Source of the DNA: JABDNZ01 sp050049805
GTDB lineage: Bacteria; Gemmatimonadota; Gemmatimonadetes; Longimicrobiales; Gaopeijiaceae
Direction of reading: 5' to 3'
NCBI GenBank assembly: GCA_050049805.1
Contig: JASFVN010000301.1
Location: forward strand, 1 to 5,468
DNA: 5,468 bases
The position numbers were made by a program, and so were the translations under genes. The notes under the pieces were generated by a model. That model was given only the letters and a program-made list of their open reading frames with translations. It was not told the origin of the DNA and did not search any database. Shown in pieces: positions 1-5,468 of this stretch (within the stretch, counting starts at the first letter, position 1; each line of letters opens with the position of its first letter).

Positions 1-519
1 CAAAGCCTCAGCGGGATCCTCACCGTGGAGGAAGAGGCGGGCGGATGGCTCCGGATGGACTTTCCGGCCGATCCTCCCGCGCCGGCCGACCCGCCGCCGG
101 GCCTCCTGGAAGCCCTGGGCTGTCCTCCGGGCACCACGGCAGTTCGTTCGGTAAAACTCTGGCTCGTCCGCCTGGGCTCTGAAGAAGATGTCCTGGCTTT
201 GAAGCCCGATATGACGGCACTCGGCGCCGTCGACCTGGGGGACACGCCCTTGGGCGTCTCAGTAACGGCCCCCGGCGCCAGCGGCACCGCCTTCGTGTCC
301 CGCTTTTTCGGGCCCTGGGTGGGCGTCGACGAGGACCCTGTGACGGGCATGGCCCACACCGTCTTGGGCCCCTACTGGATGGATGAGCTCGGCTCCGAGG
401 AGCTCACGGCCCGGCAGGTGTCGGCCAGGGGAGGTGACCTGAGAGTGAGAAGAGTCGGTGACCGGATTCAAGTGTCCGGTCAGGCGGTAACGGTGGTGAG
501 GGGGAGGCTGAGTCTGTAG
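1..519 (+). CDS. PhzF-family isomerase/epimerase-like protein, C-terminal part (5' end outside window)
   Basis: This is the C-terminal 172 residues of a PhzF phenazine-biosynthesis-like protein, a family with the diaminopimelate-epimerase fold. The frame is open from base 1, so the gene begins outside the window; the GTG at base 25 is an internal valine, not a start. Family signatures seen are the LRMDFPADPP segment near visible residues 17-26, SGTAFVSRFFGPWVG at about 94-108, and the loop DEDPVTGMAH at 110-119, matching the family's EDP(A/V)TGSA element. The end, with ARQVSARGGDLRV and SGQAVTVVRG, is also typical. The catalytic Glu of PhzF lies near the N-terminus and cannot be checked. Most members outside phenazine clusters have no known substrate, so only the fold is called. 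It converges on the oxidase operon with 9 bases between stop codons and has no evident functional link to it. Confidence 0.9.
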   Translation, partial: QSLSGILTVEEEAGGWLRMDFPADPPAPADPPPGLLEALGCPPGTTAVRSVKLWLVRLGSEEDVLALKPDMTALGAVDLGDTPLGVSVTAPGASGTAFVSRFFGPWVGVDEDPVTGMAHTVLGPYWMDELGSEELTARQVSARGGDLRVRRVGDRIQVSGQAVTVVRGRLSL

Positions 520-528
520 GGCGCCAAC

Positions 529-1233
529 CTAAAACGCCGCCAGCACGCTGAAGAGGACGCGTCCGTCGTTGTTGGATATGGCGCCGCGGGTTTTGGCCCG
601 GCTATCGAAGTTGTCCCGGACCGAGAGCTTCAGGCTCACGACCTCCGACAACCTGAAGGCCAGGCTGCTCTCGGCTTCCACGGTGTAGTCGTCGACTTGC
701 TGGAACTTCGGAGAATAGTCGACTTTGGCCTCGAACACGGCCCGATCTTCCGAGAAACTTCTCTTAAATTCAGCCTGACCTGTCCAGCGCCCGGCCCATT
801 CGGAGGTTCCGTCGTTTTCGGTCGTTCCAGACGTCTGCTCCACAAGAAGAGCCGCGGCAAAGTCCAGACGGGACACATCAGACTCGAGGGCCGTGAGTTT
901 CGCTCCGCCTCCGGCTTTGTACCGCCGGTGGATTTTCTTCTCCAGGCTTGAGTGGGCGCTGCCGAAGATGTAGGGGTTCACCCAGGAAAACCCCCGGTAG
1001 TCCAGGTTCGCGCCCAGATCCCACGACCGCTTGTTGACGAAGTCGCCTCCTTCCTCGTCGGTGGATTCTCCGTAGAGGAAGGAAGCGTCTGTTTCCAACT
1101 CGAAGCGATGGCTGTCCCGGACCACTCCCAGCTCAGTGGCCACGGTGGTCTGGTCCTTGGCGCCGAAGAAGATGCTGGCCCCTACCTCCGTCTCGATGCT
1201 CCAGTCCACCGCAGGCGGGGCATCAGGATCTCC
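529..1233 (-). other. Predicted outer-membrane beta-barrel domain (DUF481/YdiY-like) within the ctaG reading frame
   Basis: These are residues 342-575 of the ctaG frame, after the predicted cleavage point. The stretch is polar and acidic with short amphipathic segments alternating with turns, for example around 351-364, 384-396, 410-420, 443-457, 462-474, 487-499, 505-515, 525-535, 538-549 and 566-575. It has no membrane helix and no cysteine. The final residues, VLFSVLAAF, end in an aromatic residue as BAM-inserted outer-membrane proteins usually do. Aromatic positions such as SWDLGANLDYRGFSW recall DUF481 (YdiY-like) proteins, whose role is unknown. Family membership is by appearance only; a generic porin-like or lipid-related barrel cannot be excluded. 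Confidence 0.6.
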
Positions 1234-2256
1234 TGCCTGAGCCTGGGCCAAACCGGGTCCAGCGAGAAGAAGAGTGGCCATGACGGCAGCCGCTCCGGCT
1301 GCACCACCCTTGGGCCCCGATGTTTCTGGGCCCGGCCCGGCAGGGTCCCGATCCTTTCCGCTACCCCATGATTCGTACTCGTCTTTCGTCCATCGGAAAA
1401 ACACGGCGCTTATCCCCACCCAGAAAATGAGCATTCCCGGTATCCACATGATCAAACCCCCGAGGCGCTGGTCGTCCAGAGGCGAAAGGGATGTAACCCT
1501 AGGTGCCACTTCATACCAGGGGTAGAAGACGGTGTCGGAGAGTGTGATGAATGCCGACACCACCGTAGAGGGAATCCCAAAGGCGAAGACGTACATCATG
1601 AGGAGGGGCCCGGTGGGAATCCGCTCCAGCTCCGGAGCCGGGTTCACCACCGGCCACCACATCATGGTAGCCACCGCCATGAACATGAGGTGCTGCACGA
1701 TGTGGAGGTCGTGGCTCACCAGAGCCCAGTTGTACATCTGGGGAATGTGCCACCCGATAAAGGTTACGTTGTAGGCCAGAAAGGCCACTACCGGGTGGGT
1801 CAGAACGCGGGCGGTCCGGGCTACGCCGGGCCGCTCCAGCGCCTTACGGATCAACCAGGGTGGCACCCCCATGATCAGGAATGAGGGCATCACCAGCATG
1901 AGCAGCATGTGCTGCACCATGTGGGCGCTGAAAAGATATTCGTCGGAGAGCGTGTGTAAGGGGCCGTTCAGGGAGAAGAAGATGAGAGCCACGGCTCCCA
2001 GGAAGCTGGCCTTCCTCCATCGTGACACGGGGTTCGGCCACCATCCGTACTTCACCCGGGCCGGCCCCACGGCGAAGAGATACGCCGAGGCTAGATAGAC
2101 CACCCCGATCAGGACCGATACGTGGACCTCGAAGCCGAGGATCGTGAAGCGGTCCCAGCTGGCTGAGGCGAAGAGGATTTCGGGCCCGGCAGGGCTTGGA
2201 GCCCCGGCCGCCCAGGGGGCCAAAAGAACCTCCGGAAGTAGCGTGGGTCCGCTCAT
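529..2256 (-). CDS. ctaG: CtaG-type cytochrome c oxidase assembly protein fused in frame to an outer-membrane beta-barrel-like domain (DUF481-like)
   Basis: The N-terminal part (about residues 40-290) is a Caa3_CtaG-family assembly factor, needed to make active caa3 oxidase and thought to help insert CuB. Seven membrane segments are visible, near 42-64, 84-103, 110-135, 154-176, 184-205, 216-245 and 266-287. Family-like motifs are the His-rich SAHMVQH (110-116), GWHIPQMY (168-175), HDLHIVQH (182-189) and DDQRLGGLIMWIPG (261-274). Arg/Lys-rich loops put the N-terminus outside and the C-terminus inside. CtaG normally ends near 300 residues; this frame continues to 575 through a hydrophilic linker (291-316), a signal-like hydrophobic stretch ending AQA (317-341), and a domain of alternating amphipathic strands ending in Phe575, as outer-membrane barrels do. 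The barrel best resembles DUF481/YdiY; that assignment is moderate. The gene follows ctaF by 19 bases. The ATG at 2256 has no clear Shine-Dalgarno sequence; a TTG at codon 12 (2223) has a good one. CtaG is secure; whether the whole frame is one polypeptide is not. Confidence 0.85.
   Translation of the reverse strand: MSGPTLLPEVLLAPWAAGAPSPAGPEILFASASWDRFTILGFEVHVSVLIGVVYLASAYLFAVGPARVKYGWWPNPVSRWRKASFLGAVALIFFSLNGPLHTLSDEYLFSAHMVQHMLLMLVMPSFLIMGVPPWLIRKALERPGVARTARVLTHPVVAFLAYNVTFIGWHIPQMYNWALVSHDLHIVQHLMFMAVATMMWWPVVNPAPELERIPTGPLLMMYVFAFGIPSTVVSAFITLSDTVFYPWYEVAPRVTSLSPLDDQRLGGLIMWIPGMLIFWVGISAVFFRWTKDEYESWGSGKDRDPAGPGPETSGPKGGAAGAAAVMATLLLAGPGLAQAQAGDPDAPPAVDWSIETEVGASIFFGAKDQTTVATELGVVRDSHRFELETDASFLYGESTDEEGGDFVNKRSWDLGANLDYRGFSWVNPYIFGSAHSSLEKKIHRRYKAGGGAKLTALESDVSRLDFAAALLVEQTSGTTENDGTSEWAGRWTGQAEFKRSFSEDRAVFEAKVDYSPKFQQVDDYTVEAESSLAFRLSEVVSLKLSVRDNFDSRAKTRGAISNNDGRVLFSVLAAF
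1234..1311 (-). other. Internal signal-peptide-like segment between the CtaG and barrel domains
   Basis: Residues 316-341 of the ctaG frame start with Lys316, continue through a Gly/Ala/Val/Leu hydrophobic stretch without charge, and end LAQAQA before GDPDAPP. This is the n-h-c layout of a Sec signal peptide with an Ala-X-Ala signal peptidase I site (cut after Ala341). A Met inside it (326, ATG at 1281-1279) could start a separate barrel gene of 250 residues. That start would leave only a 16-residue signal without any positive charge, and the nearest purine-rich element, GGAG at 1296-1293, is 11 bases away. The complete signal is thus formed only when upstream residues are included. The assignment rests on pattern alone. 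Confidence 0.6.
2229..2233 (-). promoter_or_regulatory. Shine-Dalgarno-like GGAGG inside the 5' end of ctaG, pointing to an alternative TTG start
   Basis: GGAGG lies 5 bases before an in-frame TTG at 2223-2221 (codon 12 of the frame). The upstream ATG at 2256 is preceded by GTGTACCACCCGCC, which has no purine-rich element at the right distance. Start at the TTG would remove 11 residues (beginning MSGPTLLPEV) without touching any membrane segment. Which start is used cannot be decided from the sequence. Confidence 0.45.
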
Positions 2257-2275
2257 GGCGGGTGGTACACCGGCC

Positions 2276-2599
2276 CTACCCCATCAGGTCGTAGTTGGGA
2301 AGAACGTGGTAGAGCATGATGAGGGCCACCGTCATGAAGGCCGCCAGGACCAAGCCAGCAAGGAACACCCCGGAGAAGATGCGGCTGTCGTACTTCAGGT
2401 GCATGAAGAACATGACCACCAGAACAAACTTGGCCGCCGAAAGAGTCAGAAGGATCGGGACCAGGACCGGAGCCAGAAACGGGATGTAGAAGACAGCCAC
2501 TTCTACGGCGGTGATGACGGTGAGAATTCCTCCGATGGCCCAGTAGAACCCCGGCGAGGCGTGGCCGCCGTGGTCACCTGCCATTGCTTCGCTGCTCAT
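2276..2599 (-). CDS. ctaF: Cytochrome c oxidase subunit IV, bacterial type (COX4_pro/CtaF family)
   Basis: This 107-residue membrane protein is the small accessory subunit of bacterial haem-copper oxidases; it stabilises the complex, likely supporting CuB binding, and has no redox cofactor. Three membrane helices are visible, at about 16-38, 43-66 and 74-99. The second ends in the family's hallmark AKFVLVVMFFMHLKYD (56-71), with the MHLK motif at 66-69. The N-terminus carries a short His/Gly stretch (DHGGHASPG). Length agrees with the usual 95-115 residues. It lies between subunit III (13-base gap) and ctaG (19-base gap), the Bacillus ctaF position. The ATG at 2599 is chosen because GGGGAG at 2613-2608 lies 8 bases upstream, overlapping the last base of the ctaE stop codon, which suggests translational coupling. 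Confidence 0.93.
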   Translation of the reverse strand: MSSEAMAGDHGGHASPGFYWAIGGILTVITAVEVAVFYIPFLAPVLVPILLTLSAAKFVLVVMFFMHLKYDSRIFSGVFLAGLVLAAFMTVALIMLYHVLPNYDLMG

Positions 2600-2607
2600 T
2601 CCGCTCG

Positions 2608-2613
2608 CTCCCC
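2608..2613 (-). promoter_or_regulatory. Ribosome binding site of ctaF overlapping the ctaE stop codon
   Basis: GGGGAG sits 8 bases before the ctaF ATG, and its first G is the last base of the ctaE TAG stop. This fixes the ctaF start and suggests that ribosomes finishing ctaE reinitiate on ctaF. Confidence 0.7.
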
Positions 2614-3212
2614 TATTGAATGAGGTAGACCAGGGTGAAGATCACGATCCAGACGATGTCCACGAAGTGCCAGTAGAGGCCGGCGATCTCCACTTTCAAG
2701 GAGTCAGCCGACGTCAGCTTGCCCCGGGCGGTCAGGATCCAGAGGGTGCTCAGCCAGATCACCCCGCCGGCTACGTGGGCACCGTGGAATCCGGTCAGGA
2801 CGAAGAAGGACGACCCGAACACGTTGGTGCTCAGCGTCAATCCTTCGTGGACGAAGTGGTTGAACTCGTAGACCTGAAAGCCCAGGAAGGTGACGCCCAG
2901 GAGAATCACGGCCCCGAGCCAGACCAGTGTCAGCTTCTTGCTCCCCCGTTGGATTCCGTCCAGACCCAGAACCATGGCGAGAGAACTCATGAGGAGCACG
3001 AAGGTGCTCACCGAGGTGAGGGGGATGTCCAGAATCTCTTCAGGGTAGGGCCCCACGATGCTCCGGCCCTTGTAGACCATGTAGGTCGAGATCAGGGTAG
3101 CGAAGAAGAGGCACTCGGAGCCGATGAAGGTCCAGAAGCCCACCTTCCAGCTGCTGAGGCCAGTGCTGGTGTAGTGGTGATCGTCGTGGGCAACGGCAGC
3201 CGCTTGAGACAT
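2613..3212 (-). CDS. ctaE: Cytochrome c oxidase subunit III, short five-helix form
   Basis: This is subunit III of the caa3 oxidase, which binds no metal and supports proton uptake and complex stability. It has 199 residues and five membrane helices (about 22-45, 64-84, 94-116, 130-158 and 176-198), corresponding to helices 3-7 of the mitochondrial-type subunit. Family residues seen are Glu33 in FIGSECLFFATL, the FHGAHVAGG motif (142-150) and LYWHFVDIVW (179-188). The missing first two helices appear to be at the C-terminus of subunit I, as in Bacillus CtaD/CtaE. The frame is open up to an ATG at 3299, but that start would overlap ctaD by 76 bases and add an uncharacteristic 29-residue leader. 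The ATG at 3212, 8 bases after TAAGGA, gives a normal N-terminus (MSQAAAVAHDDHH). Confidence 0.95.
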   Translation of the reverse strand: MSQAAAVAHDDHHYTSTGLSSWKVGFWTFIGSECLFFATLISTYMVYKGRSIVGPYPEEILDIPLTSVSTFVLLMSSLAMVLGLDGIQRGSKKLTLVWLGAVILLGVTFLGFQVYEFNHFVHEGLTLSTNVFGSSFFVLTGFHGAHVAGGVIWLSTLWILTARGKLTSADSLKVEIAGLYWHFVDIVWIVIFTLVYLIQ

Positions 3213-3220
3213 GTTCTTCG

Positions 3221-3226
3221 TCCTTA
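3221..3226 (-). promoter_or_regulatory. Ribosome binding site of ctaE overlapping the ctaD stop codon
   Basis: TAAGGA contains both the ctaD stop codon (TAA, 3226-3224) and an AGGA core, 8 bases before the ctaE ATG at 3212. It decides the start of ctaE against the ATG at 3299 and indicates coupling of the two subunits. Confidence 0.7.
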
Positions 3227-5056
3227 TCTGAAGGCCGGCTGGAAAGCCCAGCTGAAGATTCCAAAGGCGGTGAAGGCCAGTCCCAGAAGGGGCACCCACC
3301 AGATCCCTGTCATGAGCAGAATCCAGGTCGAGCTGATTCCGAGAGCCACCACGAAGGGCCAGAAGCTGGGGCTCGGCATCACAGGCTCGTGTTCCGGCTC
3401 AACCATCGTCTTCTCCTCCACCTCCTTCCGCTCCGCATCGTCCCAGAGGGGCTCCCGGCTTCGAACCTCGGGGAGCTCCGGGAAGTTGTAGTGGTGGGGG
3501 GGCGACGGAAGAGCCCACTCCAGGGTGCCTGCGCCCCAGGGGTTGGCCGAAGCCTTCTCACCCTTCCTCAGGCTGTGGAAGAGGTTCCACATCACGATCA
3601 GCGCACTGGCGCCAAAGATGAACGCCCCCACCGTGGAGAGCTGGTTCCAGGTCTCCAGATTCAGCTCGGCCTGGTAAGTCCAGGTCCTGCGGGGCATGCC
3701 GAAGAGCCCGCTTAAGTGCATGGGGAAGAAGGTCAGGTTGAACCCGATCATCATGGTCCAGAAGTGCCACTTGCCCAGCGTCTCGTTCATGAGCTTCCCG
3801 GTGACCTTGGGGAACCAGAAATAGAGGCCGCTGAAGAGGCCCATGATGGCCCCACCCACCAGGACATAGTGGAAGTGGGCCACCACGAAGTAGGAGTCGT
3901 GCTGCTGGAGGTCGATGGGAGCCGAAGCGTGCATCACGCCGCTGAGTCCCCCCACCGTGAATACCGCCACCACGCCTACCGCAAACAGCATCGTCGTGGG
4001 AAAGCGCAGAGCACCACCCCACATGGTGGCCAGCCAATTGAAGATTTTGATCCCCGTGGGGATGGCGATGATCATGGTGCTGGCCACGAAGAAGGAGTCG
4101 GCGATGGGCCCAAGACCCACCGTGAACATGTGGTGACTCCAAACACCCCATCCGATGAAGCCGATGAGGATCCCGGCGTACACCACCACCGGGTACCCGA
4201 AGAGGGGCTTTTTCGAAAAGGTCGGGATGACGTCGGAGATGATCCCGAAAGCCGGAAGAATCAGGATGTAGACCTCCGGGTGGCCGAAGAGCCAGAAGAG
4301 ATGCTGCCAGAGAATCGGATCCCCCCCCGCCGTGACGGCGAAGAAGTTCGCACCGAAAAAGCGGTCGAAGGCCAACAGGATCAGGGCCACGGCGATGACA
4401 GGGAGAGCCGTCACCAGGAGGAAGCTGGTCACCAGCGTCATCCAGGTGAACAGGGGCATGCGCATGAGCTTCATGCCTGGGGCCCGAAGGTTGATGATGG
4501 TGGTGATGAAGTTCACACCCCCCAGGATCGAGCTGACCCCAAGGATGGAGAGGCCGATGATCCAGAACTCCACGTTCCTACCGGGGGCAAACTGCAGCGA
4601 GGTGAGGTTCGCATACCCGACCCAGCTGGTGTTGGGAGCCGCTCCGAAGAGGAAGCTGGCGTTCAGAAAGAGCCCGCCGAAGAGGTAAATCCAGTACGAA
4701 AGAGCATTGAGGCGGGGAAAGGCCACATCCCGGGCCCCGATCTGGAGGGGCACCAGGTAGTTGAAGAACGCCACCGCCATGGGCATGGCCACCAGGAACA
4801 CCATGGTCGTGCCGTGCATGGTGAACATCTGGTTGTAGGTCTCAGCGGAGATGAAGGCGTTCTCCGGACGCATGAGCTGGATGCGGATGAGCATCGCCTC
4901 CAGACCTCCAACAAAAAAGAAGAAGAAAGAGGTCAGGAAGTACATGATGCCGATCCGCTTGTGATCGACGGTCGTGAGCCAGCTCCAGAGGCCCTTGTCC
5001 TCGGTGTGATGGACGCCAGGGGCCTGGACGGTCTCGGTGGCTACGGAAGTAGACAT
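3224..5056 (-). CDS. ctaD: Cytochrome c oxidase subunit I (caa3 type, A1 family haem-copper oxidase)
   Basis: This is the catalytic, proton-pumping subunit that reduces O2 to water in the cytoplasmic membrane. All key residues are visible in 610 residues. His81 (TMHGTTM) and His396 bind haem a, and His394 binds haem a3 (VVAHFHYV). CuB ligands are His259, His308 and His309; Tyr263 in GHPEVY is the residue normally cross-linked to His259. Glu261 in the same motif places it in the A1 family. D-channel residues Asn99, Asp110 and Asn117 and K-channel residues Thr334 and Lys337 (IPTGIKIFNW) are intact. Arg456-Arg457 match the haem propionate pair. After the usual 12 helices come a charged loop (about 497-563) and two further helices (about 564-605), matching the missing start of subunit III. 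The ATG at 5056 follows a GAGG (5070-5067) with 10 bases between; the gap after ctaC is 7 bases. Confidence 0.98.
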   Translation of the reverse strand: MSTSVATETVQAPGVHHTEDKGLWSWLTTVDHKRIGIMYFLTSFFFFFVGGLEAMLIRIQLMRPENAFISAETYNQMFTMHGTTMVFLVAMPMAVAFFNYLVPLQIGARDVAFPRLNALSYWIYLFGGLFLNASFLFGAAPNTSWVGYANLTSLQFAPGRNVEFWIIGLSILGVSSILGGVNFITTIINLRAPGMKLMRMPLFTWMTLVTSFLLVTALPVIAVALILLAFDRFFGANFFAVTAGGDPILWQHLFWLFGHPEVYILILPAFGIISDVIPTFSKKPLFGYPVVVYAGILIGFIGWGVWSHHMFTVGLGPIADSFFVASTMIIAIPTGIKIFNWLATMWGGALRFPTTMLFAVGVVAVFTVGGLSGVMHASAPIDLQQHDSYFVVAHFHYVLVGGAIMGLFSGLYFWFPKVTGKLMNETLGKWHFWTMMIGFNLTFFPMHLSGLFGMPRRTWTYQAELNLETWNQLSTVGAFIFGASALIVMWNLFHSLRKGEKASANPWGAGTLEWALPSPPHHYNFPELPEVRSREPLWDDAERKEVEEKTMVEPEHEPVMPSPSFWPFVVALGISSTWILLMTGIWWVPLLGLAFTAFGIFSWAFQPAFR

Positions 5057-5063
5057 CGAAGCG

Positions 5064-5468
5064 TTACCTCATGCTGGAGAGATAGGCCGCCAGGGCCTGG
5101 ATCTGCTCGTCGTTAAGACCGGTGGCCGGGTAAGGAATCCCGGCAATGGTGGCCCCGTAATCGGCACCAGGCATCTCGGCTCCGGGCTTTACGGAGAGGG
5201 GATCCCGGATCCAGCGCTCCAGATTCTCCGGGGTGTTGTCAAGCATCCCCGCGGCGATGGTGGTCCGGCTCCCAAGGCGGGTCAGATTTGGCCCGATGAC
5301 CCCCGGGGCCGCCGTACCCTGGATGGCGTGGCAGAGGACGCAGGTGGACTCCCTGAAAAAGACCTGCCGGCCTCGGGTTACCAGGGGGTCCTCGGTGGCA
5401 GCCTGGGCGGCGACTGCTTCGCCACCCGCTGGAGCTTCCGCAGCTCCTTCCGCAGCCTCAGCGCCTAC
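5064..5468 (-). CDS. ctaC: Cytochrome c oxidase subunit II, C-terminal cytochrome c domain (5' end outside window)
   Basis: These 134 C-terminal residues are open to the window edge, so the membrane anchor and CuA domain expected of subunit II lie outside. What is visible is an Ala/Glu/Gly-rich linker (visible residues 1-26) and then a class I cytochrome c domain. CVLCH at 43-47 (bases 5342-5328) attaches the haem, and His47 is one axial ligand. GPNLT follows at 66-70, and Met99 in GAEMPG is the likely second ligand. The closing helix, LNDEQIQALAAYLSSM, is typical. A cytochrome c domain on subunit II defines caa3 oxidases, where it passes electrons to CuA on the outer face of the membrane. 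Position directly before ctaD supports this. A free-standing cytochrome c is possible but less likely because of the long linker-like lead-in. An ATG at 5246 lies after the haem motif and is not a start. Confidence 0.88.
   Translation of the reverse strand, partial: VGAEAAEGAAEAPAGGEAVAAQAATEDPLVTRGRQVFFRESTCVLCHAIQGTAAPGVIGPNLTRLGSRTTIAAGMLDNTPENLERWIRDPLSVKPGAEMPGADYGATIAGIPYPATGLNDEQIQALAAYLSSMR

Noticed and set aside
25..519. GTG at base 25 as the true start of the plus-strand gene
   Set aside because: The eight codons before it continue the PhzF family sequence, and the protein would lack its N-terminal half; the gene is cut by the window edge.
515..545. A possible intrinsic terminator between the convergent stop codons
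   Set aside because: Only a four-base GC stem with an 11-base loop can be drawn, and no U tract follows it.
3213..3299. An upstream extension of subunit III to the ATG at 3299
   Set aside because: It would overlap ctaD by 76 bases and add a leader not seen in the family. The ATG at 3212 has a well-placed ribosome binding site.
2616..3491. A 291-codon plus-strand open frame opposite ctaE and the end of ctaD
   Set aside because: It has the same shadow composition, no recognisable domain, and crosses two convincing genes on the other strand.
3558..4151. A 197-codon minus-strand frame inside ctaD
   Set aside because: It is an alternative frame of ctaD with His/Arg/Gly-rich composition and no domain. 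I see no sign of a frameshift, since the ctaD frame is intact throughout.
3716..5116. A 466-codon open frame on the plus strand opposite ctaD
   Set aside because: It is antisense to the well-conserved subunit I gene. Its product is rich in His, Glu, Asp and Arg with no domain, as expected from the complement of GC-rich membrane-protein coding sequence.
5064..5246. A 60-residue small protein starting at the ATG at 5246
   Set aside because: This is the end of the cytochrome c domain. The frame is open upstream to the window edge and contains the haem motif CVLCH.

Overview
The window holds a nearly complete caa3-type (A1 family) cytochrome c oxidase operon on the minus strand, in the order ctaC-ctaD-ctaE-ctaF-ctaG. 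This is the order known from Bacillus. The tail of a PhzF-family gene lies on the plus strand and converges on the operon. There is no RNA gene, insertion sequence, CRISPR array or large repeat that I can see, and no gene-free stretch longer than about 20 bases.

Right to left along the direction of transcription: the cytochrome c domain at the C-terminus of subunit II (5468-5064, N-terminus outside the window); subunit I with all haem, CuB and proton-channel residues (5056-3224); a short five-helix subunit III (3212-2613); the small subunit IV (2599-2276); and a CtaG-type assembly protein (2256-529). Gaps are 7 to 19 bases and several ribosome binding sites overlap the preceding stop codon, so these genes are almost certainly one transcript. 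Its promoter must lie upstream of ctaC, beyond base 5468.

The notable point is the last gene. The CtaG membrane domain does not stop at about residue 290-300 as the family normally does. It runs in frame through a hydrophilic Gly/Pro linker into a signal-peptide-like segment ending Ala-Gln-Ala, and then into about 230 residues that look like an outer-membrane beta-barrel of the DUF481/YdiY kind with a C-terminal Phe. Predicted topology puts the end of CtaG in the cytoplasm, exactly where an internal export signal would have to begin. The product may therefore be a two-part precursor: an inner-membrane assembly factor plus an outer-membrane protein released by signal peptidase. It could also be two cistrons that merely lack an intervening stop.

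The DNA is GC-rich. The outer-membrane-like domain implies a diderm bacterium although the operon order is Bacillus-like. Gemmatimonadota or a similar environmental diderm phylum would fit, but that is a guess; no taxonomic marker is present.

Together the genes make a proton-pumping terminal oxidase. Electrons pass through the tethered cytochrome c and the CuA domain of subunit II to haem a and the haem a3-CuB site of subunit I. CtaG is needed for assembly, probably for copper delivery to CuB. The PhzF-like gene looks unrelated.
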